Source: Serripes groenlandicus
Taxonomy: Eukaryota > Mollusca > Bivalvia > Cardiida > Cardiidae
Reading direction: 5' to 3'
Assembly (NCBI GenBank): GCA_031761405.1
Contig: JASEVX010000001.1
Span: forward strand, 196,123,706 to 196,187,705
DNA length: 64,000 nt
This document shows, in pieces, positions 22,314 through 33,786 of the stretch. The position numbers were made by a program, and so were the translations under genes. Every line of letters begins with the position of its first letter. Position 1 is the stretch's first letter. The notes under the pieces were generated by a model, which was not told where the DNA came from, ran no database searches, and was given only the letters and a program-made list of their open reading frames with translations.

Positions 22314-24877
22314 CACTCTTTTTCAATAAATAGGATCACTGGTGGTGAAATATTGACAATTTACAAACCGTACTTATTTAAACGGTTTCGTATATGGTTG
22401 CACACTTTAAACCTTTGGTAACATACATGCCAAATTTCACATGCATATCTACTTTACTTTTTGAGTAACTATTACTCCTTTGAGACTATATAGATATTGA
22501 AAAAGTATGTATATTAAATCTCTGTTACTGTGTACCATATAACAATGCGTCTTATAAATCTTGCAAATTAGTATATGATTGAGATTCAAAATATTCGCAT
22601 TCTTTCTTGAGGATATATATCCTCACGAAGAGACAAACATATTACCATATTTGCATTTTGTTCCCAAATTTTATCAACATTTTAAGAAACTAAAAAATAG
22701 ACATCTTGGTTGTAGTTTGTAATCATGAAAAAGGTAGCTTTTCACATTGTATCTATTCATGTTTGGGTTATTTAAACTTGATGAAAAAGGAACAACTTGA
22801 GACAGGAATATTCGGTAAGTATGTAGAACATCATCTTTAATACACAGAATAACCTGGTAGAGTCTTGATAATTAGTCAAAACAACACTAACTGTGGTAAC
22901 GGAAATTTAACTTGTGATTGTTAACACTTGTCTTATAAAAATACTTCATAGGCACAACTTTCAAGTATTTCTTTTTTTTCGAAAACATTTAAACCGTCGC
23001 TATTAGAAGTATGTACACACTTTCACTTTTGTTTAAAGCACAAAAGCCAAACCAGATTGGATTTGTGAGCACAAGTCTAATAATACAATGAGTGTTTGAT
23101 TATTGCTGATTCACCTGTGCTAAAAACGTAGCAAATAGTATTTACGATGTCAATACGCACTATTCGTATCATGTAGATACATAAGATATATAATATGTTG
23201 ATCAACATGTCCTAAAAAAGCAGTTAAATATTTAATCACGGAAATTTCACAGTCACGGAAATTTAAATGACGCTAATTTGGATATATTTCCATTTTGAAA
23301 ATGGAACGACTGTTTGCCTAGTGTTTCTTTACAACATGTGTCTATATTAAAACTATTGGGTAACATTATTAACGAAAATTGCTGAAACAAAAAACATAAA
23401 ATTTCCGTTACCGATTTTAAATTTCCGTTACCATGGGCTTACACTCAAACTGCATCGTTTATAAACATTGGACAAATGTGATATGTAGTCAACTCATTAC
23501 TTATATGTCTTATACAATATAAACAGGTGCTAAAACCATACATTTATATTCCAGAATAGTGCTTAAACAAAAAAAAAGTTTTTGTTTTAGCATAATATTT
23601 ATAACTCATAAAAAAATATTAAGATTTTGTCATCATTCATATTTTATTGAATAGTTCACTGAAAAACATATTTGTGTTCCTTTGTGTAACATTTCTAAGT
23701 TTGAAGAAATCATATTTACACACTACTTTTCTATCAATGTGCATAAGACCGCATCTAAAATCTCCGTTACTATCCTGTAACGGAGATTTTAGTTATTTGA
23801 AGCCTATATAGCATGTCAACAACACGTGATGCAGAAACAGAAATTAGATTCTTTGTAAATTTAATCTAATTTGATCTATATAGTATCAAATCATTGTTCG
23901 ATCGTATATCAATATACCGATAATATAAATAATGAATACATGTGCTTATCTTGATGATTTCTGAAATCTGGCTTCATTTTTTTTTTTTTTTTGAGAGTAA
24001 AATTTCACATTTAAACAAAATGGCCAGCAAACCACGATATCATGACGTAGTACCGACGTCATAAATAGCACTTTTCTGCGAAGCTATGCTCATTTCCATT
24101 AGTTTCGTATTTTTATAACGGAAATTTGATAACGGATATTTAAAATTTTGTCTTGTTTTGGGAATAACTTCGTAGTACATGACAGCAGTCTTATGGTTTG
24201 ACTCCTTTATCACTACCTTGGCTTACATCCTTAAATAGACATGTATTTAATTGCATTATACAACCGTAAATAATGTTTTGTGAGTGATCACGGAAATTTA
24301 ATTATGTACAACAAAAATGAAGCTACCCGTTTAAATGAAGCCGAATTGAGTTTTAGACGGATACGAAGAGACGTTTGTTTAACAGAATGTATTGTACATT
24401 TATAACACTCAATTCAAGCATTCATAGTTTTGCAATAACTTCCCGTTTCCTTCTGCAAGGCTGGCTCGAATTAACGGTAACGGCAATTTTAGGACGAATT
24501 GTAAATTAAACGTCATAATAAACACATGCCATTTTATTTAATATCTCTATCTTGTGTAATACTTGGTGCGTTTTCCTTAAACAAGCATCATTTAAATCCC
24601 TAGATATTCTTTCAAAATGGGTAGAACTGTCATGCTTCTTTAAAAAACAAAGCATTTAACTTCATTACACGTAGACGGCGACAGTAACGGACATTTAAAA
24701 TTTGACATATACTTATAAATTATTTTAGGCTAAATAAGTCTGAATGACTTAAATCATTTTGGAGTTATGTTACATCAACAGTTTAACAATTATAAGCATT
24801 AACATCTTCATAATATTGGGAAATAAAGTGTTTATACTATGGCGACATGTAATGTTCCTATTTATTGAAAAAGAGTG
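22314..24877. mobile_element. TIR DNA transposon, non-autonomous, CACTA-like
   Basis: Inverted ends of 25 bp with one mismatch: CACTCTTTTTCAATAAATAG plus GATCA at the left, and the same followed by GAACA, reversed, at the right. TTT flanks both ends and copy 2 of the host repeat lacks the insertion, giving a 3-bp target duplication. The interior (2.5 kb) has no meaningful ORF but carries about a dozen copies of TAACGGAAATTT and variants in both orientations. One pair forms the hairpin AAAATCTCCGTTAC-TATCCT-GTAACGGAGATTTT (split; about 23757-23790). CACT-starting ends, a 3-bp duplication and repeated internal motifs resemble EnSpm/CACTA elements, whose transposase binds repeated subterminal motifs. 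The superfamily call is inference. Confidence 0.75.
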
Positions 24878-25566
24878 TTTGCGATGACAATTGTACTCAA
24901 AGTTAACTTTGAATCAAATATGTACTGAACATGAAAGTCAGATTATTAAAAGCAAAGCAAATGAAAAATGTATGTGAAATTACGATAAAAATGAAAATCT
25001 ATAAATAGACTATAGATGAATGGTACTGTCTTTTTTTAGCTCCTAACTTGATTCGGGAACCAGAATCACTGCGCGGCCGCTTACGACATTTACAAACTAG
25101 AATAAATTGAGATCGGTTTAAAACGCGTTGGTGAATACGGATTAAATCTAAAACGTGGACTAAATATTAAGATTTAGATTTAGTCAAAATTCTAAATTGA
25201 AAAGTTTAGTAAATACGGAACGTGGCTTCTTCGTCTAATTACTACTACGTAATATATCATAGGATGTAAGGAACCAGACTACGTTTACAAATTCAATAGA
25301 AGGGTTCTCTACTTTACTGTTTAGACTAGATACAGTATGAATTTTCGCTTAAATAAAAATGTGCATACATTCAATTAATATACTGGCCTTTGTCTTTTGT
25401 TTTTAATTTGTAAAACTCACACATGTATATAGAGTGTAAAAGGGACGTTTTAAAAGTCATTACCTTAAATTAATGTACTTAGTAAGGTCAAAGAGAAATC
25501 AAGATATGTGGTCACGCTGGCAGGTCTAAATATTCTCCTTGTCCGAAATTTCTAAGCATCCCTACA

Positions 25567-25590
25567 GGAAGCCGCCTCCTGGCGGCTTCC
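25567..25590. repeat. Perfect GC hairpin
   Basis: GGAAGCCGCC-TCCT-GGCGGCTTCC, a 10-bp perfect stem with a 4-base loop, directly abutting the palindromic element at 25591. Too short and isolated to call as a terminator in a eukaryote. Confidence 0.7.
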
Positions 25591-25723
25591 AATAATTGTT
25601 TGTTTCAGTGTATTATCAAAATTTCTTTCATCTCGTGAAAAGCAAAGGGTTATATTTTCACTCATGGCTACGCCACTCTTGAAAATATCACCTTGCTTTC
25701 ACTACACTGAAACAAATAATTAT
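25591..25723. mobile_element. Fold-back MITE, ~133 bp
   Basis: Arms AATAATTGTTTGTTTCAGTG and CACTGAAACAAATAATTAT pair. Pairing continues inward (GTGAAAAGCAAAGGGTTATA with ATATCACCTTGCTTTCAC) to a loop around CATGGCTACGCCAC. No coding capacity. Confidence 0.8.
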
Positions 25724-25780
25724 CCTCTATATAATTATACAAAAATGTAAACAATTGCATTCAGTCAAAATAAATTAAAT

Positions 25781-25983
25781 TTACCTTTTCCCACATATAG
25801 ACACTTTCTGACGCCTCTTCAGCAGACGACTTTTGAAAACATTGTTGCAAAAGGAGAATTTGCTCAAAATGTTTTTAATTCTATCCAATAATTAAACTTT
25901 CAATTTTAAAGAAGTTCAATTAATTGTAAAGATGTTTTCAAAGTAGTCTACTGCAGATTTGTTGTATGTAGGAAAGGTTTAAG
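25781..25983. mobile_element. TTAA MITE
   Basis: TTACCTTTTCCCACATATAG / ACACTTTCTGACGCCTCTTC at the left. TTTGTTGTATGTAGGAAAGG at the right. Target sites are mutated (TTAC, TTTAAG). Confidence 0.78.
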
Positions 25984-26120
25984 AGTGGTAGTTTTCTTCT
26001 TCTTACAATAACAAGATGAAGTTTGTTGAGGCTCAAGGAATCTAGTGCTGGTGAGGTATGCAGCTATTCATTATGTCAATGGTTAGTTAGACGTTCATGG
26101 TGCAATTCTATTAAATTGTT

Positions 26121-26350
26121 TTAACCCTTTCCCACATACAGCAAATCTGCATCAGACGTCTTTGAAAATGTCTACTCAAAAATATGACAAATCTCTATAA
26201 TTGTAGGTATAATTACTATAAAAAGTTGAAAACATTGTGGCAAAAGGAGAAATTTCTTGTTTTGAGCAATTTCTCCTTTGACATGATTGTTTTCAAAAGT
26301 CTGTGCTGCAGATACGTCTAAATGCGTCTATAGGTAGGAAAGTGTTTATT
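26121..26350. mobile_element. TTAA MITE
   Basis: TTAACCCTTTCCCACATACA at the left. GCGTCTATAGGTAGGAAAGT at the right. The interior GGCAAAAGGAGAAATTTCTT / GCAATTTCTCCTTTGACATG forms an inverted pair. Confidence 0.8.
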
Positions 26351-26458
26351 AAGATATGAATCGGCTATGTTTAATTAACCCTATCTAAACATTGAAAATG
26401 TTCCAGTCTGTTTGATATGTCAAGAAACATGCATGTATAATGCCCTGCTAATTGTTTG

Positions 26459-26710
26459 TATCATGTTTTATGCTGCTTTCAACAATCTTCAGTCACATAC
26501 CAACATTTTCTAGGTAAGTTACAAGTAATAATAGTCCTTATTCCTGACACCAGCGAGTCAGTTGTAATGCTAACCCCACAATCCTGAGGATTAAGGAGGT
26601 AAAGCCATTACTGCCATTTTTGAAGACTTTGGAATGACCCAGCTGAGGATCAAACCCACAACCTCTAGCATCTAGGGCAGGGGCACACTCTACCTCCAAA
26701 CCACCAGGGC
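26459..26710 (-). mobile_element. tRNA-derived SINE, near full length
   Basis: Read on the minus strand the head is tRNA-like: TGGTTTGGAGGTAGAGTG (A-box region) and GGTTGTGGGTTTGATCCTC (B-box region). The body includes GGTTAGCATTACAACTGACT and CTGGTGTCAGGAATAAG. It ends in TTGTTGAAAGCAGCATAAAA, the 3' tail shared by the other SINEs here. A 5'-truncated copy of the same family lies at 49432-49607. Not a functional tRNA gene. Confidence 0.8.
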
Positions 26711-26833
26711 TGTCTTAAGAACATTGAGGCTGAAAGAGTCTAGTACTGGTACGGTGAGTTGAGTGAGTGCATTTGTTACTGCATGGTTCGTTACACCTTC
26801 AAATTTTCGAATTGCAATTCTATCAAACTTATT

Positions 26834-27041
26834 CAACCTTTTATCACAACAAATCTGCAGCAGACAACTTTGAAAATGCCAAGGCATATTAAACATTGAA
26901 AATTTCTGTTATGAAAGTTTGATGATTGAGTTTGAAGTATTGTGACAAAAGGAGAAATTGCTCATTATTTCCACAATGTTTCAATCAAAAATCATCTGCT
27001 TTAGATGCCCTAAAATGCAACTGCAAGTTGCAAAGGGTAAA
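26834..27041. mobile_element. TTAA MITE, diverged
   Basis: AACCTTTTATCACAACAAAT and CTGCAGCAGACAACTTTGAA at the left. CTGCAAGTTGCAAAGGGTAA at the right. Confidence 0.68.
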
Positions 27042-27180
27042 ATTTCAATTGGCTATGTTAAATTCACCTTTTCCAAATATTGGAAAAGTTCCAGCCTGTT
27101 TGATAAAATAATGGTTCAGTAGGGACCAACATAAGTTCTTCATCCAGGGCTATCAAGTTTGAATCCTCAGGGAACATTAT

Positions 27181-27615
27181 CTTAACCCTTTCCATAATAC
27201 AGATGCTTTTTGAAGCCACTGCATCGGAAGAATTTTTAAAAGTTTTAATCAAATCCACCTATCCATACTTTAGGTATGATTTCTGATGGAGGAACAGAGA
27301 GACATACAGAAGGATGGACAGGCCAAGGGACTAAACACATATTGATCTGCTTAGGCTAGGGATTTATTTTGCAGTTAGTAATCAACCATAATATATCAAT
27401 CCCTAATATAAAACATGATCTGATAGAGACAACTTTGGAAACCTTCCTCACATATGACATATCAGCAGCAAATGACTTTGAACAAATGATGGCAAATCAC
27501 TGAAAATAAAGGTATAATTACTGAAAAGAGTTGAAAACGTTGTGGCAAAAGGAGAAATTGTTTGTTTTGAGCAATGTCTGCTTTTTATCACAATGTTTTC
27601 AAAAGTCGTTAAACA
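27181..27615. mobile_element. Two partial TTAA MITEs
   Basis: One left end at 27181-27260 (TTAACCCTTTCCATAATACA, GATGCTTTTTGAAGCC). A second body at 27443-27615 (CCTTCCTCACATATGACATA; GTTGTGGCAAAAGGAGAAAT; TTTTCAAAAGTCGTT). Other ends are lost. Confidence 0.6.
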
Positions 27616-27788
27616 CATTTTTTCCTTAATATTTTCAACTCTGTCGTTGAATTATGATTTTTAATGTTTATAACTGTACACTTTAGCATCAAGCAGATGT
27701 AATCTCTCTTATATCGACTCATAAACATCAGAACAGTAAACTTTAAACAGATTCACACACTAAAATCACGAAAACTGGGATAAATGGT

Positions 27789-28016
27789 TTAATTCTTTCC
27801 CACTTGAAGATGCATTTTGATTAATTGGTAGCATTATGACTTTTGAAACCATTTTGACAAAAGGAGAAATTGGCCATGAGTAGCAATTTCTCTAATTGCC
27901 ACAATGGTTTATACTTGATTCATCAATTATGCTTTCATTTATATAGATTTTTCATATGTTTTTCTAGATGTTTGCAAAGTTGTCTGCTGTAGATTTGCAG
28001 TATGAAGGAAAGGTTA
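27789..28016. mobile_element. TTAA MITE
   Basis: TTAATTCTTTCCCACTTGAA to AGATTTGCAGTATGAAGGAA plus AGGTTAC. The interior has TTTTGACAAAAGGAGAAAT and AATTGCCACAATGG. Confidence 0.72.
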
Positions 28017-28376
28017 CGCAAGATAACATTATGGCTTCCTAAATCTCCGGAAAGAGAAACAATAGCATAAATATTTTGTCTACTAAATTTCATTGCATGT
28101 ACCGTAAGACTGGTTCCAAATTTCTCACTGAATAAAATCAAGCAGTTTGATAACCTTGAATATTTCGTGCATTTCTGATAATATAAAACCAGTCTGCAAA
28201 GATTATTTCCTTCAAGTTTGAAATAATGCCATTTTATCTTACAAGAACCTTTTTCTTTTTAGAAGATATCAAAATAACTTAATTTATTTTTCCCACCATC
28301 TAATCTCAGTGAGTTTGCTTCAAGAAACACTCAAAATGAAGTTTTTCAAGTAAAACATATTTTTATTAGAAAATAC

Positions 28377-28524
28377 TTACCAGTCATTTAATACCTGATA
28401 TATAATCTCTACACCCTTAATTCATCCAGAAAAAGAACTCGCCTTGCGTATTCCTCACGTATATGTGATATACACGGTTGCCCGTAATAGCGGGCAAGCA
28501 CGTGATATCTTGCCACTTTTAATT
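28377..28524. repeat. DIRS 3' inverted terminal repeat
   Basis: TTACCAGTCATTTAATACCT to TTGCCACTTTTAATT, the exact inverse of 34893-35040 by eye. The outer 44 bases (28333-28376) pair with the internal complementary region instead. Confidence 0.92.
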
Positions 28525-28572
28525 CAACATTAAGTGTTGGGTGACGACGCGGGGATGGGAGGCGGGACTCTA

Positions 28573-28667
28573 TAAATGACTGGTAAGTATTTTCTAATAA
28601 AAATATGTTTTACTTGAAAAACTTCATTTTTATGTCAAAAATACATTACCAGTCATTTAATACCTGA
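28573..28667. repeat. DIRS internal complementary region
   Basis: 28573-28632 (AAATGACTGGTAAGTATTTT ... AACTTCATTTTT) is the inverse of 28333-28390. 28623-28667 (TTCATTTTTATGTCAAAAAT ... TACCTGA) is the inverse of 35019-35063. The two halves meet at TTCATTTTT. It therefore stores the sequence of the joined element ends, as known for DIRS1. Confidence 0.9.
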
Positions 28668-28954
28668 TGACTTTGTAGCATCGGATGGGAGGTTCGGCCA
28701 ATACTTACTGTCGTTCCAGGTAGCAGCACCTTGTAGTGTATTATTTTCTAATTTATTTACAAAGTACTATGAACCCAACAGTATATATGGTAAGAGCAGG
28801 GATTGATAATTTCAATCAGTGTTCACTTCATTGATATGTTGGGAGTAATTTAGCGGACAACTCGCTGGGACGCAACCAAAGGGCCCAGGGAGTACAAGTT
28901 CTGTCTGACTAGACATAGAACGCAAATAGAAAGATGAATAACTTGACTGAGTTT

Positions 28955-29071
28955 TCCGAACTGCCGCGCGAAGAATTCTTCAAGGGAATTATTGTTCGAA
29001 AAAGCCCAACTTGCCGAAAGAGCCCTAACTTCATGCGGGCGTATCCGCAGAAAAGAAAGATCTCGACTAGG
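28955..29071 (-). pseudogene. DIRS tyrosine recombinase, C-terminal fragment
   Basis: The minus-strand translation holds LRIRPHEVRALSASWAFSNN, with the R-P-H-x-x-R core and the ALSASWAF context typical of the DIRS/Ngaro YR domain, followed by a SLEEFF-like helix. In the family this domain resolves the circular cDNA into the genome. The catalytic tyrosine segment is not clear and the frame is short. The N-terminal half, expected at ~29.1-29.9 kb, was not recognised. Confidence 0.75.
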
Positions 29072-29531
29072 TAAATCTTTGTACGCTAATTTAATTGTAA
29101 TGGATATCCAGCGAGAAAAGAAGCTGCTGATATATATTACGACCTATAAGGGGGAGAAATAACCTCCTTCTCCAACCCCTATTCCCCTTAACTCTCTTAA
29201 GTTAATATTTAAGAGCTCTGACAGGACAATGTATCTGTCGGAATCCGAAGGACCACAGCTCGCAGAATGACTAGGAACTGAATCGGATCAGGAAGGACCG
29301 ACGGTAACTGGTTCTTAGCCAGCAACCCTGGTTGACACAGTAGTGTAAAGAGGCCATCATATTCATTGAATCTGACATTCCCGGTTTCTACAGACAGAGC
29401 GTTTTAATTGTTCCTTCGAAGAGCTGTAGCTAAAGCTAATAAAAAGACGGTTTTATAAGTAAAGACGTCGATTCAAGAGGTTCGTATGGAGCTCTTGTAA
29501 GCGACCAGAGGACGCAAGACAAATCCTATTT

Positions 29532-29722
29532 TGGAGATAAACTCCTATAATGGGTTTTCTAATTCTAACCATTAGGCTGTGAATTTTTTTATCTAATGAA
29601 ATTAGATTCTAATGGCAGTAACGAACTCACTTAAACTCCTTTATTGGGTTTTTCTAATTCTAACCATCAGGCTGTGAAACCTAATGAAATTAGTTTCTAA
29701 TGACAGTAAAGAACTCACTTCC
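29532..29722. repeat. ~100-bp tandem duplication inside the DIRS element
   Basis: Two copies of AACTCCTATAATGGGTTTTC, TAATTCTAACCATTAGGCTG and GAAATTAGATTCTAATGGCAG plus AACTCACTT. The second is slightly shorter. It lies between the YR and RT remnants. Confidence 0.8.
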
Positions 29723-30289
29723 CTGCTTGTGTTCGTCAAATAAGACGAATTTATAAGCCTCAGTAAGTCAGTTATTAATTTAAGAAGCGGTAGTTTCCGA
29801 CGAACGTTCAGAGAGATTGACCTACCTTAATAACATCAATCGGTAAGAACTGTCTATTTCTAAGGAAGATGTAACGGTTATGTCGATAGACAGGCCAGCA
29901 TGACGTATAACCACGGTCATTTAGCCAATGATTTGTTTGTATTATCATTTTACACCTTCGGCCAGTGAAACTGAGACCGGAAGTTGTTTATTATTATTCC
30001 ACTGCGGAATCAATCGGAACTTCTCGGGTAATTCCGTAAGCATTCATCCCCGACGTATTCCGATTGCTGCCGAATGAGTAGTATTGAAAGCTAGCAGAAC
30101 TGAATTCATATGAAGTTGTCTACTCTATGTAATAACATGCCGTAGGCTGTAACGCACTGCCCCGATATCTGTAAACAATTCGGGTGTGGTGTGAAGCATG
30201 TATCGGGCTGTTTCCCGTACTTACTGATCCCGAACCAGAAAACGAATCGGATTCTCGAGGGAATTAGATCCGATTTGCCTGTTTTGGGA

Positions 30290-30620
30290 AGTAATTCCGA
30301 ACGCAGGTAATCGAACTGTAACTCCTCGATGACAAGCAAACGGTACGTGTATTAGGCGTCTGTTAGGTCTAACAATTCGCCCAGACCGCCGGTCCGGATC
30401 GTGATCTTGGTGAAACGGACGTTCCATTCTACTACACGGCCGTACTAGACGCGAACTGAGTCGAAACGTCTACTACCGGTTTCACTGTCTGTCTTTCTTA
30501 GAAACAGGAAGAAAAACAGTTGTATCAAGCCCGAATGAAAGGTTGATACCCACTCTATATCATTCTTTGTTAGAAGATTTAATAGAGAGGAGTGCTTCCC
30601 TATAGCTGCGGATTAGGGAC
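30290..30620 (-). pseudogene. Second, more decayed RT-like segment
   Basis: DNA of 30405-30600 aligns with 31313-31520 (both contain GTTGTATCAA..CCCGA then AGAAGA text). In one minus frame LLDLTDA is readable at 30355-30375, matching SLDLTDT of the better RT copy. Other motifs are split over frames with stops. It could be an internal duplication or a nested fragment of a related element. A single DIRS element should have only one RT. Confidence 0.5.
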
Positions 30621-30639
30621 AGTGCTTACTTGGTTGTAG

Positions 30640-31185
30640 CCAACTTAGCTAGTTCCCGTAACGCTAGGCTCGAACTTAGCCTGTCTTCACAGGTTGGGGT
30701 TCCAAGGACGCCCATGCAGAAGTCGCTGTACGTTTCTGTCCCTGTGTAAACGATGTCGCCGCATACGCCGAATTGCCTTATGGACGCAATGAAAGCAGTA
30801 ACCTTCTGCCAATGATAATTATTTAGAGTCTAGATCTAAATTGTTTCATCATCATATGGGGCACTGATCCCGATATGTCTCTTATTCGTCAGACAAGACT
30901 GGGTCTTGGGTTTCCCCGACGACAAGAGGATTGCCTATAGCCGGTTCTGAACCGGAAGGTCAGTGTTCGATTCCACATTAGAACTATGAAGGAGTCATGA
31001 CCGAGGAATTATCCCTTCCGAAGTGCTCTGAATTAGAGTCATGACCGATGAATTGATCCCTTGACATAGATCCCTTTTCCGAAGAAGAATGAGATCGCAT
31101 GGAATCAACCGTCGGGGCCGAGCTCACGTATGAGATGGTCTTGACCTCCCTGTCTCAGAGTTCACATAGTGAATATCCTCTGTTC
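30640..31185. other. Degenerate region between the two RT-like segments
   Basis: Minus-strand text such as WQKVTAFIASIRQF (around 30760-30800) looks like decayed RT/RNase H-side sequence, but no open frame persists. GAATTAGAGTCATGACCGA-like and GTCATGACCGAGGAATTATC segments repeat at ~31000-31050. Confidence 0.4.
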
Positions 31186-31189
31186 CTTG

Positions 31190-31660
31190 TCATTTACCAC
31201 AAAACGAAAGTACTTCCTCGACGAGGGAGCGATTGGAATGTGGTAATAGGTGTCTGTGAGGTCTAGAGACCGCCCAGTCGCCTTCCCAACTAGTTATTTG
31301 GATGGAGTGGGTCGACTCCATTTTAACTTCTCGACCGGAATCAATAGATTTAGAGCTGATAAATCTATAACCGGTCTCCACCGATCGTCTTCCTTCGGGA
31401 CGAGGAAAAGACGGTTGTATCAAACCCCGATAATTGGGGTTGAAAACCCTCTCTATGGCCTTCTTTTATAGAAGACGTGATGAAATCACTTTTGACATGG
31501 CCGACTGACGTGACGACATGTCGATAGGCACGCTTGTCAGAGGAGAAGAAATGAAGGGAATTGGATACCCTTCCTGTATCACAGATAAGATCCAATGATC
31601 CTCTGTGACACTTTCCCATTCCTCTATGAAAACAACAGGCGGACCCGACTGTAATCTCCG
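31190..31660 (-). pseudogene. DIRS reverse transcriptase fragment
   Basis: Minus-strand blocks in order: WESVTEDHWILSVIQEGYPI (31556-31625), YNRLFLVPKEDDRWRPVIDL (within 31320-31419; followed by SALN), and SLDLTDTYYHIPI (31190-31270) followed by RKYFRF. These are the fingers and palm motifs of DIRS-type RT; the D of LDLTD is the first catalytic aspartate. At least one stop follows SGFDTT-region reading, and frames change between blocks. The later YxDD palm box was not found, so the enzyme is inactive. The 163-residue ORF at 31365-31856 is a mixture of in-frame and shifted segments. Confidence 0.82.
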
Positions 31661-32012
31661 GCGTTGGGACGATCATAGAAAGGTGCGCATCCCCAGGGTT
31701 GAGGCCTAGGGGTTGTGCTTTATTTAGAAGGCTGCCGATTCTTAGCCCCTTGGTAATGGGATGACCATAGAGAGGTTCTCCCCCTTTGTGGGACGGCTTA
31801 GCCCTCCCTTTATCAGAATGCGCTAACGTATTCTGTTCCAGGGATTGCCTTTCCAAGGACTGTCTATTAAATAGATGTCCCTCCGAATGCCTCGTTATCC
31901 CAAAAAACGTTGGGTTTTTTGATGCTCTCGGTAGGTTTGGAAATCCCGTCTATTTCCGACCGGTTCCATTGAATGCACCGGTGGAAGGTAATTGGGGGAA
32001 AGTGTTATCTTA

Positions 32013-33786
32013 GAGATGTACACAGTTCCCTTGGGGATTGAAAGGATCTCTCTGCACGAAAATTCCCATACCCGGAGCCAGACGGGTGAATAATAGAGGT
32101 CGGTCCGTAACCTATACTCTGATTATTCGTGCACCCACTCTGTTGTTGACCTGTTATGGAATGATAATTTGTATCAATCCGGTCACTCAGTACAGAGCTC
32201 GTGCCTGGACGCGCCATGTTTGCCTAAGCAATTGGCTGGCTAGTTGCGTCATTAACAAATGACCGACTGGCTGGTCGTGAGATGTTTTCATAACCTACAG
32301 GTAGCCTAGCCCCGTCATTACCAAATGACTGACTATCTCCCTGCCGCGTCATGTTCACCTGCGTGACTGGTTGGTTGGTCGTATCATAGTTAAATGATTG
32401 ATCCAAACCTTGTCTCGACATGGCTACATGCGTGACTGATTGGCTAGCCACGTCATCGTGAAATGAGTGACTGCCTGATAGCGTCATATTTAAATGAGTG
32501 ACCGTTTGCCTGGCCGCGTCGTAGCTATTCGACTGCAGCCCTGTCATATCACCGCTAAGTGAATGACTACCTTGTCTAGTCATGGCAAATTGACTGACTG
32601 GCCCGGTCGTGTCATGGCTAATTGACTGACCGGTGACAGGTCGCGTCATCGCTAGAAGACGCCCCGGTTGCCCGGGGACCTGTCGCGCCACGGCATATGG
32701 CATATGGGTCTTGCTTTCCAGCACCAGCAAAACCCGGTTGACTAGGGATAGGCAGTTGTGAGGCTGCTCTACCGACAGTCTCCGGAAAACTTTGTCCGCA
32801 GACATCGTAATCCGGAACTCTTTAATGAAGTGCACAGTTCCCTTTGGGGAACGGAAGGATTTCTCCGACCGGTAATTCCCGTACTCGGAGCTATACGGCT
32901 GAATATTAGAGTTCGGTGCTAACCTACTCTGAATATTCATAACACCACTCTGTTGTTGACCTGAGATAGAATGATAATAGTATCAATTCGGTCAGCCAGT
33001 ACAGAGCCCGTGCCCGGTCGCGCCATGTTAACATAAGCGACTGGCTGGCTAGTCGTGTCATTGCTAAATGATAGACTGCATGGTCGTGCGATGTTTACAT
33101 AACCGACAGGCAAGCTAGCCATATCATTACCAAATGACTGACTACTGCCTGATCGTGTCATGTTCACATGCGTGACCGATTGGCTGGTCGCGCCATGTTT
33201 ACATAAGCGACTGGCTGGCTAGCCGCGTCATTGCCAAATGACGGACTGCCTGGTCGTGCGATGTTTTCATAACCGACAGGTAGACTAGCCGCGTCATTAC
33301 CAAATGATTGACTATCTCCTTGCCGCGTCATGTTCACCTGCGTGACCGGTAGGCTGGTCGCATCATAGCTAACTGATTGACCCCCGCCTTGTCGCGACAT
33401 GGCTACATGCGTGACTGATTGGCTAGCCGCGTCATCGTGAAATGAGTGACTGCCTGGTCGCGTCATATTTAAATGAGTGACCGTCTGCCTGGCCGCGTCG
33501 TAGCTATTCGACTGCTGACCTGTCATTTCACCGCTAAGTGAATGACTACCTTGTCGAGTCATGGCAAATTGACTGACTGGCCCGGTCGTGTCATGGCTAA
33601 ATGACTGACCGGTGACAGGTCGCGTCATCGCTAGATGACGCCCCGGTTGCCCGGGGACCTGTCGCGCCACGGCATATGGGTTTTGCTGTCCAGCTCTAGC
33701 ATTACCCGGTTGACTAGAGATAGGCAGTTAGTGAAGCTGACCTATCAAAAGTCTCCAGAGAACTTTGTCCACAGACATCGTAATCC
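32013..33786 (-). pseudogene. DIRS gag-like region with duplicated repeat domain
   Basis: Minus-strand ORFs (238 aa at 32224-32940, 76 aa at 32937-33167, 168 aa at 33164-33670) encode 22-23-residue repeats of the type MTRQGSHSFHDDAASQSVTH, rich in S, Q, T and D with alternating R and P. The whole block is duplicated: 32013-32812 and 32825-33786 start with the same CACAGTTCCC text and end with the same GACATCGTAATCCGG text at an offset of ~975 bp. It lies between the CxxC N-terminus and the RT, where Gag is expected. The function of the repeats is unknown. Confidence 0.68.

Larger units (their letters stand above)
20940..25560. mobile_element. Dispersed repeat (unclassified, ~2 kb) split by a transposon, copy 1
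   Basis: Segments at 20957-21050, 22015-22300 and 24880-25555 match, in the same order, segments at 45960-47435. Shared landmarks are GATGCAAAGCATCAAAGAGA, ATACAGTTCAGTGAATCCGA, GATGACAATTGTACTCAAAG and GAGATCGGTTTAAAACG. Copy 1 carries a 2564-bp TIR insertion (22314-24877). The 25190-25230 part has internal inverted motifs around AGATTTAGATTTAGTC. No protein domain seen. Class is unknown. Confidence 0.65.

Noticed and set aside
22221..22421. 66-codon ORF
   Set aside because: Crosses the left TIR boundary of the CACTA-like element, so it is a junction artefact.
25567..25590. Rho-independent terminator
   Set aside because: Perfect GC hairpin but no bacterial gene, no poly-T role and eukaryotic context.
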